Origin: Streptomyces sp. WP-1
Lineage (GTDB): Bacteria; Actinomycetota; Actinomycetes; Streptomycetales; Streptomycetaceae
DNA length: 64,000 nucleotides
Assembly: GCF_030450125.1 (NCBI RefSeq)
Contig: NZ_CP123923.1
Coordinates: 4,526,001 to 4,590,000, forward strand
Direction: 5' to 3'
Shown here: piece after piece, positions 1-7,321 of the stretch
Layout: every line of letters begins with the position of its first letter
Position numbering within the stretch: the stretch's first letter is position 1
The notes under the pieces: generated by a model
Told to the model about the DNA's origin: nothing
Seen by the model: only the letters and a program-made list of their open reading frames with translations
Database searches by the model: none
Translations under genes and position numbers: made by a program

Positions 1-351
1 GGCGCACTTGGCGGCGTCCACGCTGTTGTTGTGGTCGTTGCAGGTCAGGACCTGGAGCTTGCGGCCGCCGACGCCGCCCTGGGAGTTGATCCACTTGGCG
101 TAGGCGAGGGCCATCGCCGGCATGCCCGGTTTGTTGGTGGCACCGGTGTCCTGCGGCGCCCAGGTCATGACCTTGACGGGGTCCGCGGAGCCGGTGACGG
201 ACGGGAGGACCCCGCAGCCGGCGGTGAGCGCGGCGCACACGGCGAGCGCGCCCAGGGACAGGGCGGACGCCCTGCCGGGGCGGCCGGAAGGGGCCGTGGA
301 AGAGGCGGAGGGGAGGGGGGACGTGCGGGTGGTGCGGGGCCTGCCGGTCAT
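1..351 (-). CDS. ABC transporter substrate-binding lipoprotein, N-terminal part
   Basis: The gene reads leftward from ATG at 351 and leaves the window after 117 codons, so the C-terminus is missing. An Arg/Pro/Ser-rich N-terminus is followed by a hydrophobic stretch and a lipobox, LTAGC, with the lipidated Cys at residue 46. This marks an exported, membrane-anchored lipoprotein. The mature part (VKVMTWAPQDTG..., then INSQGGVGGRKLQVLTCND) matches the start of periplasmic-binding-protein type I receptors of the branched-chain amino acid/amide ABC family, in which GGVNGRKL-like text is typical. The ligand cannot be told from this fragment, and no permease genes lie on the visible side. Confidence 0.8.
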   Translation of the reverse strand, partial: MTGRPRTTRTSPLPSASSTAPSGRPGRASALSLGALAVCAALTAGCGVLPSVTGSADPVKVMTWAPQDTGATNKPGMPAMALAYAKWINSQGGVGGRKLQVLTCNDHNNSVDAAKCA

Positions 352-453
352 GGTCCCGCACGATTCCCCCACACCGCTAACCCGCGAGTGATCCACGGTC
401 GACGGAAGGTGATCCCGGGGTGAATTACGGGGGTCGATGCGGCGCGCGGGCCG

Positions 454-969
454 ATGAACGTACGATCGGTGACCGTGCAAGGTTCGGAGAACTCTTCCCG
501 TCGCGGCCGTCGCTCCTCCACCATGGGCGGCATGCCTCTGAACGACATGCCGTGGTGGCGCTGGCGCACACATGTGCGGTCGGCTCTGCACATGCTCTCC
601 GACCCCGTCTTCCAGCGGGACGTCTGGCTGGCCGGCGTCGACGGCTACGGCGACGTCACCGACGCCGTGTACCGGCTGGTGGAGGACACCTGGCTGGACA
701 ACTGGTCCGCGGAGAAGTACGTCGGCACCATCTTCCGCGACTCGCAGGAGGCGGCGCTCGTGGACACCGCCGTACTGCGGGTGCTGCGGATCATGCACCA
801 GGTCGGCCCGGACGCGCCGGTCTCCGCCTACGTCGACCATCCGGGCTGGCCGGAGGCCGTGCGCGCGGCCCGGGACGCCCATGTGCGGATGGCGGCGAGC
901 GACGGCGAGGAGCCGGACACGCCGCCGAAGAGCCTGGAAGTGCTGCGGATCGTGACCCGGTCCGGGTGA
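454..969 (+). CDS. Conserved hypothetical protein, 171 aa
   Basis: A soluble protein of up to 171 residues with no signal peptide, membrane segment or catalytic motif that I can name. The body from MPLNDMPWWRWRTHVRSALHML onward is rich in Trp and acidic residues and looks like a compact alpha-helical domain. I recall closely similar proteins next to purU in other Streptomyces, but no function. The start is uncertain. ATG at 454 has little Shine-Dalgarno support, and ATG at 523 or 532 would remove a Ser/Arg-rich leader of 23-26 residues; 532 fits the conserved part best. The gene lies 66 bp upstream of purU on the same strand and could be co-transcribed with it. Confidence 0.7.
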   Translation: MNVRSVTVQGSENSSRRGRRSSTMGGMPLNDMPWWRWRTHVRSALHMLSDPVFQRDVWLAGVDGYGDVTDAVYRLVEDTWLDNWSAEKYVGTIFRDSQEAALVDTAVLRVLRIMHQVGPDAPVSAYVDHPGWPEAVRAARDAHVRMAASDGEEPDTPPKSLEVLRIVTRSG

Positions 970-1035
970 TCGTGGCCCGGTCCGCGTAGCGGACGCCGGC
1001 CCGTCGCCGGGGCGGCGTATGGGACCCTGAGACCC

Positions 1036-1917
1036 ATGAACGAGCAGTCCGCGCCCGCCGCCGCCCCGGCCGACCAGTACGTCCTCACCCTGTCCTGCCC
1101 GGACAAGAAGGGGATCGTGCACGCCGTGTCCAGCTATCTGTTCATGACCGGCTGCAACATCGAGGACAGCCAGCAGTTCGGCGACCACGACACGGGCCTG
1201 TTCTTCATGCGCGTCCACTTCACGGCCGAGGAGCCGGTCACCGTGGACAAGCTGCGCGCGAGCTTCGCCGCGATCGGCGACTCCTTCCGCATGGACTGGC
1301 AGATCCACCGGGCCGACCAGAAGATGCGCATCCTGCTGATGGTCAGCAAGTTCGGGCACTGCCTGAACGACCTGCTGTTCCGGTCCCGGATCGGCGCGCT
1401 GCCGGTGGAGATCGTCGGCGTGGTCTCCAACCACACGGAGTTCGAGGAGCTGGTCGGCTCCTACAACATTCCGTTCCACCACATCCCGGTCACCAAGGAC
1501 ACCAAGGCGGAGGGCGAGGGCCGGCTGCTCGACCTCGTCCGCGAGGAGCGGGTCGAGCTGGTGGTGCTCGCGCGCTACATGCAGGTGCTCTCGGACGACC
1601 TGTGCAAGCAGCTCAGCGGCCGGATCATCAACATCCACCACTCGTTCCTGCCGAGCTTCAAGGGCGCCAAGCCGTACCACCAGGCGCACGCCCGCGGCGT
1701 CAAGCTGATCGGCGCCACCGCGCACTATGTGACGGCCGACCTCGACGAGGGGCCGATCATCGAGCAGGAGGTCGAGCGGGTCGGGCACGGTGTGACCCCG
1801 GACCAGCTGGTGGCGATCGGCCGGGACGTGGAGTGCCAGGCGCTCGCGCGCGCGGTGCAGTGGCACGCGGAGCGCCGGATCCTGCTGAACGGCCGCCGTA
1901 CGGTGGTCTTCGCCTGA
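1036..1917 (+). CDS. purU: Formyltetrahydrofolate deformylase PurU
   Basis: Hydrolyses 10-formyltetrahydrofolate to tetrahydrofolate and formate, balancing the one-carbon pool and supplying formate for purine synthesis. The 293-residue length is normal for the family. An N-terminal ACT domain (about residues 14-90, beginning YVLTLSCPDKKGIVHAVS) is followed by a formyltransferase-like domain from about residue 95. The catalytic signature is present: INIHHSFLPSF with the active-site Asn near residue 199, then the His and Asp of TAHYVTADLDEGPIIEQ near residues 230-235. The start ATG at 1036 gives the complete ACT domain. The gene stands alone, convergent with the EF-hand gene. Confidence 0.97.
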   Translation: MNEQSAPAAAPADQYVLTLSCPDKKGIVHAVSSYLFMTGCNIEDSQQFGDHDTGLFFMRVHFTAEEPVTVDKLRASFAAIGDSFRMDWQIHRADQKMRILLMVSKFGHCLNDLLFRSRIGALPVEIVGVVSNHTEFEELVGSYNIPFHHIPVTKDTKAEGEGRLLDLVREERVELVVLARYMQVLSDDLCKQLSGRIINIHHSFLPSFKGAKPYHQAHARGVKLIGATAHYVTADLDEGPIIEQEVERVGHGVTPDQLVAIGRDVECQALARAVQWHAERRILLNGRRTVVFA

Positions 1918-1957
1918 GCCGCTGGCGGCTGGTCCGCCGCCCGCCGTCCTGCCCGCC

Positions 1958-2473
1958 TTACTGCTCGGCGATGGTGAAGTAGCGCGCGAACGCCGGTACG
2001 ACGTCCCGCTCGTCGATCTCCCCGTCGCCGTCGGTGTCCAGGGCCGCGGCGATGGGCCCGGCGATCTCCTGGGGCACCTGGCACACCCGCAGCAGCCGCG
2101 CGGTGTCCTCGACGCCGACCCGGCCGTCGTCGTCGCCGTCCGCGACGGCCAGTGCCGCGTGCAGGAAGGGGCGGGCGATCTCGGCGAACCGGTCGGGGTT
2201 GTCGCGCAGCCGCTTGACGGCGCCGCCGACGAACTCCTCGCGGGTGATGCGCTGATCGCCGTCACGGTCGGCGATCCCGGCCATGCCCTGCCAGAACGCC
2301 TCGGCACCGGCGTACAGCGCCTGCCCCTTGTCGGAGCGTGCGGTCACGGCGAACTCGGCGAGCAGCGCCTTGGCCACCGAGTTGAAGTCCTCGCGGGCGA
2401 TGAACCCGTTGCCGTCCTGGTCGAAGGTGGCGAACCGGGCGGCGATCCTGCGCTCGTACTCGGTGCTGACCAT
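1958..2473 (-). CDS. EF-hand calcium-binding protein
   Basis: A 171-residue soluble protein with four EF-hand-type loops: DQDGNGFIARED near residue 19, DRDGDQRITREE near 69, DGDDDGRVGVED near 115 and DTDGDGEIDERD near 145. The first, second and fourth keep acidic residues at positions 1, 3, 5 and 12 of a Ca-binding loop; the third starts out of the canonical spacing. Length and four-loop layout match the calerythrin/CabA-type sarcoplasmic calcium-binding proteins of actinomycetes, thought to act as calcium buffers or sensors. It stands alone, convergent with purU and 159 bp from the STAS gene. Which of the several Streptomyces Cab paralogues it is cannot be told here. Confidence 0.9.
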   Translation of the reverse strand: MVSTEYERRIAARFATFDQDGNGFIAREDFNSVAKALLAEFAVTARSDKGQALYAGAEAFWQGMAGIADRDGDQRITREEFVGGAVKRLRDNPDRFAEIARPFLHAALAVADGDDDGRVGVEDTARLLRVCQVPQEIAGPIAAALDTDGDGEIDERDVVPAFARYFTIAEQ

Positions 2474-2632
2474 GTCTGTTCGTGCCGCCTTACGTGCGTG
2501 GGGGGTGATCTCGTGTTACTCGCACGGAGCGTACGGCGTGGGTGACGGCAAAGTGACGGAAAACAGAGCGTTGTGCCAAGACCGGGGGAATTCCGCGACA
2601 CGGGCGACGCGTACGCGGTCGGGCACGGCGGC

Positions 2633-3007
2633 TCAGGCCGACAGGGGCCCCGCCTCGTCGGTCGTGGCGGCGTCGAGGTCCGGGTGGCAGTCGAAGAGGC
2701 GGCGCACGCCGAGCGCGCCGAGCACCCGGTTGACGTGCGAGCCGTCCTCGGCGCCCTGGTCCGGCAGGATCAGCCGCAGCTGCCCCTGACAGGAGCGGAT
2801 CAGCCGGCGGACGGCGATGAGCACGCCGACGCCGCTGGAGTCGCAGAAGAAGACGTCGGAGAGGTCGACGACCAGGCTGTGGTGGCCCTCGGCCACGACG
2901 TCGTGCACACGTTGGCGCAGCACCGGCGAGGTCATGAGGTCCAGTTCGCCGCGCACCTGGAGCACGGCCCATTCGCCTCTTTCGACGCCGGTCACATTGA
3001 ATGCCAC
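2633..3007 (-). CDS. STAS-domain anti-sigma factor antagonist
   Basis: A 124-residue single STAS domain of the SpoIIAA/RsbV/BldG type. It begins at GTG 3007 (VAFNVTGVERGEWAVLQVRGELDL) and carries the phosphorylation segment SDVFFCDSSGVGVL, in which one Ser is the expected kinase target. Such proteins bind and neutralise anti-sigma kinases when unphosphorylated. A short tail rich in Asp/Ala/Thr follows the domain. It is divergent from the sigma/anti-sigma pair at 3350-5187 across a 342-bp gap, so a role in that circuit is plausible. Its direct partner could equally be one of the HATPase proteins elsewhere, such as those at 6486 or 14320. Confidence 0.9.
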   Translation of the reverse strand: MAFNVTGVERGEWAVLQVRGELDLMTSPVLRQRVHDVVAEGHHSLVVDLSDVFFCDSSGVGVLIAVRRLIRSCQGQLRLILPDQGAEDGSHVNRVLGALGVRRLFDCHPDLDAATTDEAGPLSA

Positions 3008-3349
3008 GGCCCAGCCCCTCCGCTCGCGGGTTCTCCCGGAACCGCCCGGAACCGGAAGCCGTTCCTACGTTTCATTCCGCGCGGCTGCCCAGCCGCGTTT
3101 CCCTGAAACTCGATGCGGCAAACAGCACACGATCGTTTAGGGGCTTGTTTCAGTCACTAGCGATCCGCTTCGATCAGATATACACGTAGCGTCTGTGGGG
3201 AAAATGTGAAGAGGGCACTATCACCTGCGGCGCTTCCGCGACGGGCTTTGGCACAAAGAGTCGTGACCTGTCGGTGGTGCCCACTACATTCGGGACAACG
3301 GTCGCACGGACACCGGCGGGCCGGACGACGGGCGAGGGGAGGGGACCCC
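3008..3349. other. Divergent control region, no gene seen
   Basis: 342 bp between the STAS gene (leftward) and the sigma-factor gene (rightward). It is less GC-rich than its flanks, notably around 3120-3200, as expected for promoters. It contains a tight inverted repeat CGCGGCTG-CC-CAGCCGCG at 3080-3097. On the minus strand GTTT, a 16-base spacer and GGGAAA (about 3100-3125) loosely resembles the GTTT-N14/16-GGGTAT pattern of SigB-family promoters. I cannot place a start site with confidence. Confidence 0.45.
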
Positions 3350-3940
3350 ATGGCCAAGAAGGACGCGCCACCGCGCTGGGACCGCAAGATGCAGCAGCGG
3401 CTCGCCCGCGGTGAGGCGGCCGCGCTCGGCGAGGCCTACGACCGGTTCGCCTCCCTGGTGCACAGCCTGGCCCACCGTGTCCTCGGTGAGGAGAAGGCCG
3501 CCGACGCCGTCACCCGCGAGGTCTTCGCGCACATCTGGGAACACCCCGAGACGTACGACCCGAAGCAGGGCCCGCTGCGCACCTGGATCGCGGCGGTGAC
3601 GCACCGGCTGGCCGTCCAGCGCCTGCGGGACCGGGAGGAACGGGAGCGGGACGGGGCACCGGACGGCGTCGAGGACCTGGTGTGCGCCGAGGAGGACCTG
3701 GAGAGCAAGGTGCGCCGCGCCTCCGTGGCCGCCCGCGCCGACTACATCGTGCACTCCATGCCGGTCCCGCTGCGCCGCGCCCTCGAACTGGCGTACTTCC
3801 AGCGCCGTGACTACCGCCAGACCGCCGCCGACCTGGGCGTCACCGAGGACGAGGCCCGCCGCCGGCTCCGCCTCGGACTGCAACTGCTGTCCACCGCCCA
3901 CGACGTGGGGGCTCCCCCGGGGTACGGCGGTGCGGCATGA
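3350..3940 (+). CDS. RNA polymerase sigma factor, sigma-70 family (ECF-like)
   Basis: A 196-residue sigma factor with a region 2-like helix set (ALGEAYDRFASLVHSLAHRVLG, then VTREVFAHIWEHPETYDP, residues about 24-75) and a C-terminal region 4 helix-turn-helix (ALELAYFQRRDYRQTAADLGVTEDEARRRLRLGL, residues about 144-180). The start ATG 3350 is set by a strong purine-rich ribosome site (GAGGGGAGGGG) just upstream; an earlier in-frame start would add an unrelated Arg-rich leader. The stop overlaps the start of the next gene by four bases (ATGA), so sigma factor and zinc-finger anti-sigma candidate are translationally coupled. The signal it answers is not apparent. Confidence 0.9.
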   Translation: MAKKDAPPRWDRKMQQRLARGEAAALGEAYDRFASLVHSLAHRVLGEEKAADAVTREVFAHIWEHPETYDPKQGPLRTWIAAVTHRLAVQRLRDREERERDGAPDGVEDLVCAEEDLESKVRRASVAARADYIVHSMPVPLRRALELAYFQRRDYRQTAADLGVTEDEARRRLRLGLQLLSTAHDVGAPPGYGGAA

Positions 3941-5187
3941 GCGGAGCGGAGGAGTTCCGGGCGGAGTTCGGGGAACCCCGGGAGCGGCGGATACCGACGC
4001 CCCGCGTTCCCGTGGAGGACGGCGCCCGCCCGCTGCCCGGTCCCGTCGGCCGGGCCGAGGAGGTGCCGGTGCCGCTCGACCTGCCGCACGACGTGCTGAA
4101 GTCACTGCTCGGCGCGTGGGCGCTGGCCGCGTGCTCGGCGGCGGAGACGGAGGCGGTGGAGCACCACCTGGGCGACTGCGGCGGCTGCGCGGACGAGGCC
4201 CGCAGGCTGCGCGAGGCGGTCGGCCTGCTGCACCAGCCCGAGACCCTCGACCTGGACCCGGCGCTGCGCACCCGCGTCCTGGACTCCTGCCTCGACCGCA
4301 GGCCGCCGCGCATCCCGGTACCGGCGTGGGCCGCGCCGTACGACGCGGAGACCGCCCGCCTGGACGCGCTGCTCCAGGACTTCGGCGACGCGGAATGGCA
4401 CGCGCCGGTGCGGCTGCGGTGGTTCGAGGACGACGCCCAGACGACCCGTCGTACGACCGTCGCGGGCGTGATCGCGCACCTCCTGGCGGTGGACGGAGTG
4501 ATCGCGACGGCGCTCGGCCTGGACGACCCGCTCGGCGACGCGCCCGGGGCGACGGGCCCGTCCGCCCGCACGGAGGCGTACTGGCGGTCCACCCCCTTCC
4601 CGCAGACCCGCGCGGTCCACGCGCCCTGGCGCGAGCAGACCCACGCCCTGGTCCGCACGGTGTCCTTCACCGGAGGCGGCGCGCGCGGATTCACCGTCCC
4701 CTACGGCGGCTTCGAACTCCCCCTGCACGACGCGATGCTGGACCGCGCGTTCGGCTGCTGGGTGCACGCGGAGGACATCGCGGACGCGGTCGACTACCCC
4801 TACCGCCCGCCCTCCCCACGCCACCTGACCAAGATGATCGAGTTGGCTGTCCGCCTCCTCCCGACCGCCCTGGCCGCCCGCCGCCGCTCCGGCCTGTCCA
4901 CCCCGCCCCGCACCACCCGCCACCTGGCCCCCGCCGGCCAACCCGGCCGCACCCTCCGCCTGGAGATCGAGGGCCCCGCCGGCGGCAACTGGCTGATCCC
5001 CCTCGACTCCCCGTCCGCCACCCCCTCCACCGACCTGGAGGTCGCCCACGTCGCCCTGGACTCCGTCGAGTTCTGCCATCTGGCCGCGGGCCACCTCCTC
5101 CCGGAGGAAGCGGCGGCGGGCCAACTCGGCGACAAGGAGGCGATCAGGGATGTGCTGTACGCGACGGCGTCGTTGAGCAGGATGTGA
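3937..5187 (+). CDS. Putative anti-sigma factor: zinc-finger plus MDMPI-type domain
   Basis: A 416-residue protein. After a Pro/Arg-rich N-terminus comes a zinc-finger anti-sigma-like helix pair (LKSLLGAWALAACSAAE, then HHLGDCGGCADEARRLREA, residues about 48-88) holding the H-x3-C-x2-C signature. Residues from about 130 match the mycothiol-dependent maleylpyruvate isomerase N-domain fold (LDALLQDFGDAEWHAPVR, then TVAGVIAHLLAVDGVIATAL), followed by a C-terminal alpha/beta part. This fusion is common in Streptomyces directly downstream of a sigma gene, which is the arrangement here. I infer that it holds the upstream sigma factor and senses a redox or thiol signal; enzyme activity is uncertain. 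A terminator hairpin follows. Confidence 0.85.
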   Translation: MSGAEEFRAEFGEPRERRIPTPRVPVEDGARPLPGPVGRAEEVPVPLDLPHDVLKSLLGAWALAACSAAETEAVEHHLGDCGGCADEARRLREAVGLLHQPETLDLDPALRTRVLDSCLDRRPPRIPVPAWAAPYDAETARLDALLQDFGDAEWHAPVRLRWFEDDAQTTRRTTVAGVIAHLLAVDGVIATALGLDDPLGDAPGATGPSARTEAYWRSTPFPQTRAVHAPWREQTHALVRTVSFTGGGARGFTVPYGGFELPLHDAMLDRAFGCWVHAEDIADAVDYPYRPPSPRHLTKMIELAVRLLPTALAARRRSGLSTPPRTTRHLAPAGQPGRTLRLEIEGPAGGNWLIPLDSPSATPSTDLEVAHVALDSVEFCHLAAGHLLPEEAAAGQLGDKEAIRDVLYATASLSRM

Positions 5188-5194
5188 CACAGGA

Positions 5195-5232
5195 AAGGGC
5201 GCCCGGCGGAGTACGTGCCGCGGGGCGCCCTT
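5195..5232. terminator. Rho-independent-type hairpin between convergent genes
   Basis: AAGGGCGCCC at 5195-5204 pairs perfectly with GGGCGCCCTT at 5223-5232 around an 18-base loop. It begins 8 bp after the anti-sigma gene's stop and 17 bp before the DUF397 gene's stop, so it can serve both directions. There is no long T tract, as is usual in Streptomyces. Confidence 0.75.
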
Positions 5233-5248
5233 CGCTGTTCTGAGCGTC

Positions 5249-5428
5249 CTACGAGAACTGGCGCAGGAAGGCCGTCCAGGTCTCGCGGGAGACGGTGAGG
5301 AGGGGGCCGTTGTCCTGCTTGCTGTCACGGACGGCCCGGCCGGCGGGGGCCGTGTCGGCGACCTCGACGCAGTCGTCTAGCTGCGCCGAGTAAGAAGACT
5401 TCCGAAAGGGGCCCACAGCCTTGATCAC
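5249..5428 (-). CDS. DUF397 domain protein (WhiJ-cassette partner)
   Basis: A 59-residue protein that is essentially one DUF397 domain: FRKSSYSAQLDDCVEVADTA, then AVRDSKQDNGPLLTVSRETWTAFL. The GTG start at 5428 overlaps the stop of the XRE gene as GTGA, the usual coupling in these cassettes. In Streptomyces, DUF397 proteins pair with XRE/DUF5753 regulators of the WhiJ type, sometimes with a RsbW-like ATPase, and modulate development or antibiotic production. The biochemical activity of DUF397 is not established as far as I know. A longer reading from 5506 would only overlap the regulator gene. Confidence 0.85.
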   Translation of the reverse strand: MIKAVGPFRKSSYSAQLDDCVEVADTAPAGRAVRDSKQDNGPLLTVSRETWTAFLRQFS

Positions 5429-6294
5429 GACGCGCCTTCCTCGATGGTTTCCAGCTTGCTCCGGATGAGCTTCGCACTCGCCTCCGGGGACAATGCCGAT
5501 GAGCACAGTAGGGCGAATGAACTGGTGTACACCTCAAGGTCGTACGGGGATTCGAGGACCGACGTAGACATCACGTCGTTCATGGTCACGGCCTCGATCA
5601 CCGACTCAGAGTCGAAGCTGAAGGCGGCGAAGGCGTCGGCAGCAGCCACCAGCGAGCCGGCGCTGAACGGCAGAACCTGCACGGTGACGTTCTCTCGCTG
5701 CCCAACTTCAAGGAGGAACGACAACTGATCCCGGTGAGTCTCGATACTCGCCAGAGGATGCTCGATGACTGCTTCCCAGATGATGGCGGAGTGCTTGACC
5801 CCGCCTTCCGCGATCCTCTCTTGCCGCCGCCTCCTCACTTCCAGCAACCGCTCGATGCGCTCGGGGCTGAGGGTGGCGGGTCCGCCCGTGATAACTGCCC
5901 GGGCGTAAGCCTGAGTCTGTAGAAGCCCCGGAATCAGGACCGGATGCCACTGCCGGATATGACTCGCGTCGTCCTCCAGCATGATGTGATCGAGATAGCC
6001 CGGCCGTAGATGCGCGGCGTACTCATGCCACCAACCGCGCTTTTTGGAGAACTTCGCCAACTCCTCAAGCTTGGCGCACACTTTCGGGTCCTTGACGCCG
6101 TACGCATCCAGCAACAGTCGCACTTCGATGACACGAGCAGTGACGTTGCCGCTCTCAAGGCGACTGATCCTGGCCTGACTTGCGGCGATCACCTCGGCAG
6201 CCTGCGGCTGGTCCAGCTTGGCGGCCTGCCGATACTGCCTCAGTGCCGCACCCAGGCGCCTGCTGCGCACCGTCGGCCGTCCACCTGCGGGCAT
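5425..6294 (-). CDS. XRE-family regulator with DUF5753 domain (WhiJ-like)
   Basis: A 289-residue DNA-binding protein. An N-terminal XRE helix-turn-helix (RRLGAALRQYRQAAKLDQPQAAEVIAASQARISRLESG, residues about 10-50) is followed by the large DUF5753 domain (HIRQWHPVLIPGLLQTQAYARAVI, then FSFDSESVIEAVTMNDVM). I chose ATG 6294 because GGGGAGGG lies just upstream; ATG 6309 adds five residues without a ribosome site. It is coupled to a DUF397 gene downstream and faces an ATP-binding protein gene across two palindromes at 6352-6389, giving the classic three-part WhiJ-like module. The palindromes are its likely operators. Confidence 0.9.
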   Translation of the reverse strand: MPAGGRPTVRSRRLGAALRQYRQAAKLDQPQAAEVIAASQARISRLESGNVTARVIEVRLLLDAYGVKDPKVCAKLEELAKFSKKRGWWHEYAAHLRPGYLDHIMLEDDASHIRQWHPVLIPGLLQTQAYARAVITGGPATLSPERIERLLEVRRRRQERIAEGGVKHSAIIWEAVIEHPLASIETHRDQLSFLLEVGQRENVTVQVLPFSAGSLVAAADAFAAFSFDSESVIEAVTMNDVMSTSVLESPYDLEVYTSSFALLCSSALSPEASAKLIRSKLETIEEGAS

Positions 6295-6351
6295 GAACCC
6301 TCCCCTCATCTGTGGTCACGATGCCACACAGGCCACTCATCTCGGGCATGT

Positions 6352-6369
6352 TCCACTCGATCGAGTGGA
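6352..6369. promoter_or_regulatory. Perfect 18-bp palindrome, likely XRE operator
   Basis: TCCACTCGATCGAGTGGA is a perfect palindrome. It lies 57 bp upstream of the XRE gene start and directly abuts a second palindrome. Both share the half-site ACTCG/CGAGT, which suggests cooperative binding by the adjacent XRE regulator and control of both divergent genes. Confidence 0.65.
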
Positions 6370-6389
6370 CGAGTGAATGTATTCACTCG
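6370..6389. promoter_or_regulatory. Second palindrome with GAGTGAAT half-sites
   Basis: CGAGTGAATGTATTCACTCG has nine-base arms around GT and begins the base after the first palindrome ends. The GAGTGAAT half-site recurs at the other XRE/DUF397 locus (62611-62630), so it is a candidate class operator. It lies about 97 bp upstream of the ATP-binding protein start. Confidence 0.65.
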
Positions 6390-6485
6390 GCTCCATTGCG
6401 CAAATGTCAGACACGCCCGTAGCTTCAAAGCGGCGCCACGACAGAGCAGGTCTTGAACAAAGCGCTCAGGAGGTACGGCACCCCC

Positions 6486-6902
6486 ATGCCCGCAACTACG
6501 ACCTTCCGCACCCCCAAGCACAGACGGCATGTGTCAACCGCCCGCCAGCTCACCGCCAAAGCGCTGGCAGACTGGGGCATCACTGGCGAACTATCGGACG
6601 TAGTAGTCCTGTTGGCGAGTGAACTCGTCACCAACGCGGTGCGGCACTGCCGGGTCTCCTACGCCCTGGTCGAGGTCACGCTCACCCTCCAGGAACAAGA
6701 CCTGCGGCTGGAGGTCTCGGACCCGGACCGCGACCAGCTCCCCCAGCTCCGCGACTCCGCGCCGGACGAGGAGGGCGGACACGGACTCGCGCTCGTCGAC
6801 GCGCTGGCCGAGACGTGGGGCTACCGGCAGGGGCCGTACACCAAGTGCGTGTGGGCCACGTTCACGCTCGCGGAGAACGCCGTTGTTCCGTCGGCTTTAT
6901 GA
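6486..6902 (+). CDS. ATP-binding protein, RsbW-like HATPase
   Basis: A 138-residue GHKL-type ATP-binding domain of the anti-sigma regulatory kinase family. The N box is LLASELVTNAVRHC (residues about 45-58), followed by LRLEVSDPDRDQLP and the glycine-rich lid GGHGLALVDALAETWG. ATG 6486 is preferred because AGGAGG lies 12 bases upstream; the reading frame stays open to a TTG at 6453. It forms the third member of the XRE/DUF397/ATPase module to its left. Such orphan HATPases in Streptomyces are presumed protein kinases or binding partners rather than true anti-sigma factors. The downstream small gene overlaps its 3' end. Confidence 0.85.
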   Translation: MPATTTFRTPKHRRHVSTARQLTAKALADWGITGELSDVVVLLASELVTNAVRHCRVSYALVEVTLTLQEQDLRLEVSDPDRDQLPQLRDSAPDEEGGHGLALVDALAETWGYRQGPYTKCVWATFTLAENAVVPSAL

Positions 6903-7179
6903 CGCACTCGCGCGCCCGTTCACCAGGTCCCGCCGCCGTAACACCGGGGCGGCGGACCTGGAGATCGCGCGAGAGACGCGGACCCCGGACCCGTACGTAT
7001 GGCGCCTGCCGAACCCGTACGACTCCCGCTGGCGCCGCTGGGCCGAACGCAACCGCGCGGCCGGCCACCGGCTGCCGATGCTGTGCGACGAAGCATGCTG
7101 GCGGAGCCCCACGCCTCCCCACCGACCCCTTTGGGAAACCGCCGACGACGTGGTCCGGCCGTACGTGCTCAAGCACTGA
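6883..7179 (+). CDS. Small conserved-looking hypothetical protein, about 98 aa
   Basis: The frame encodes LFRRLYDALARPFTRSRRRN, an acidic segment, then YVWRLPNPYDSRWRRWAERNRAAGHRLPMLCDEACWRSP and a WETADDVVRPYVLKH end. It is basic and rich in Trp and Arg, with no signal or membrane segment. Codon use is Streptomyces-like and the frame overlaps the end of the ATPase gene by about 20 bp, suggesting coupling. No ATG or GTG is well placed; TTG 6883 is my best start and is uncertain. Similar small proteins follow RsbW-like genes in other Streptomyces as I recall, but I know of no function. Confidence 0.55.
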   Translation: MFRRLYDALARPFTRSRRRNTGAADLEIARETRTPDPYVWRLPNPYDSRWRRWAERNRAAGHRLPMLCDEACWRSPTPPHRPLWETADDVVRPYVLKH

Positions 7180-7321
7180 GGGCGTACGAACAGCACCGGC
7201 GTCAGCCCGGCGCGTCGATCGCCTTCACAATCACCGTAGGGCGTTGATTCAAGGTCTGTTCAGCCATGTCCCGAAGCTGAGAAGAACTCCGGGCTCAATA
7301 TGAAACGCAGGAATGCAATCC

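Noticed and set aside
1924..1938. GGCGG-CTGGT-CCGCC as a purU terminator
   Set aside because: Only a five-base stem, too weak in such GC-rich sequence to report as a feature.
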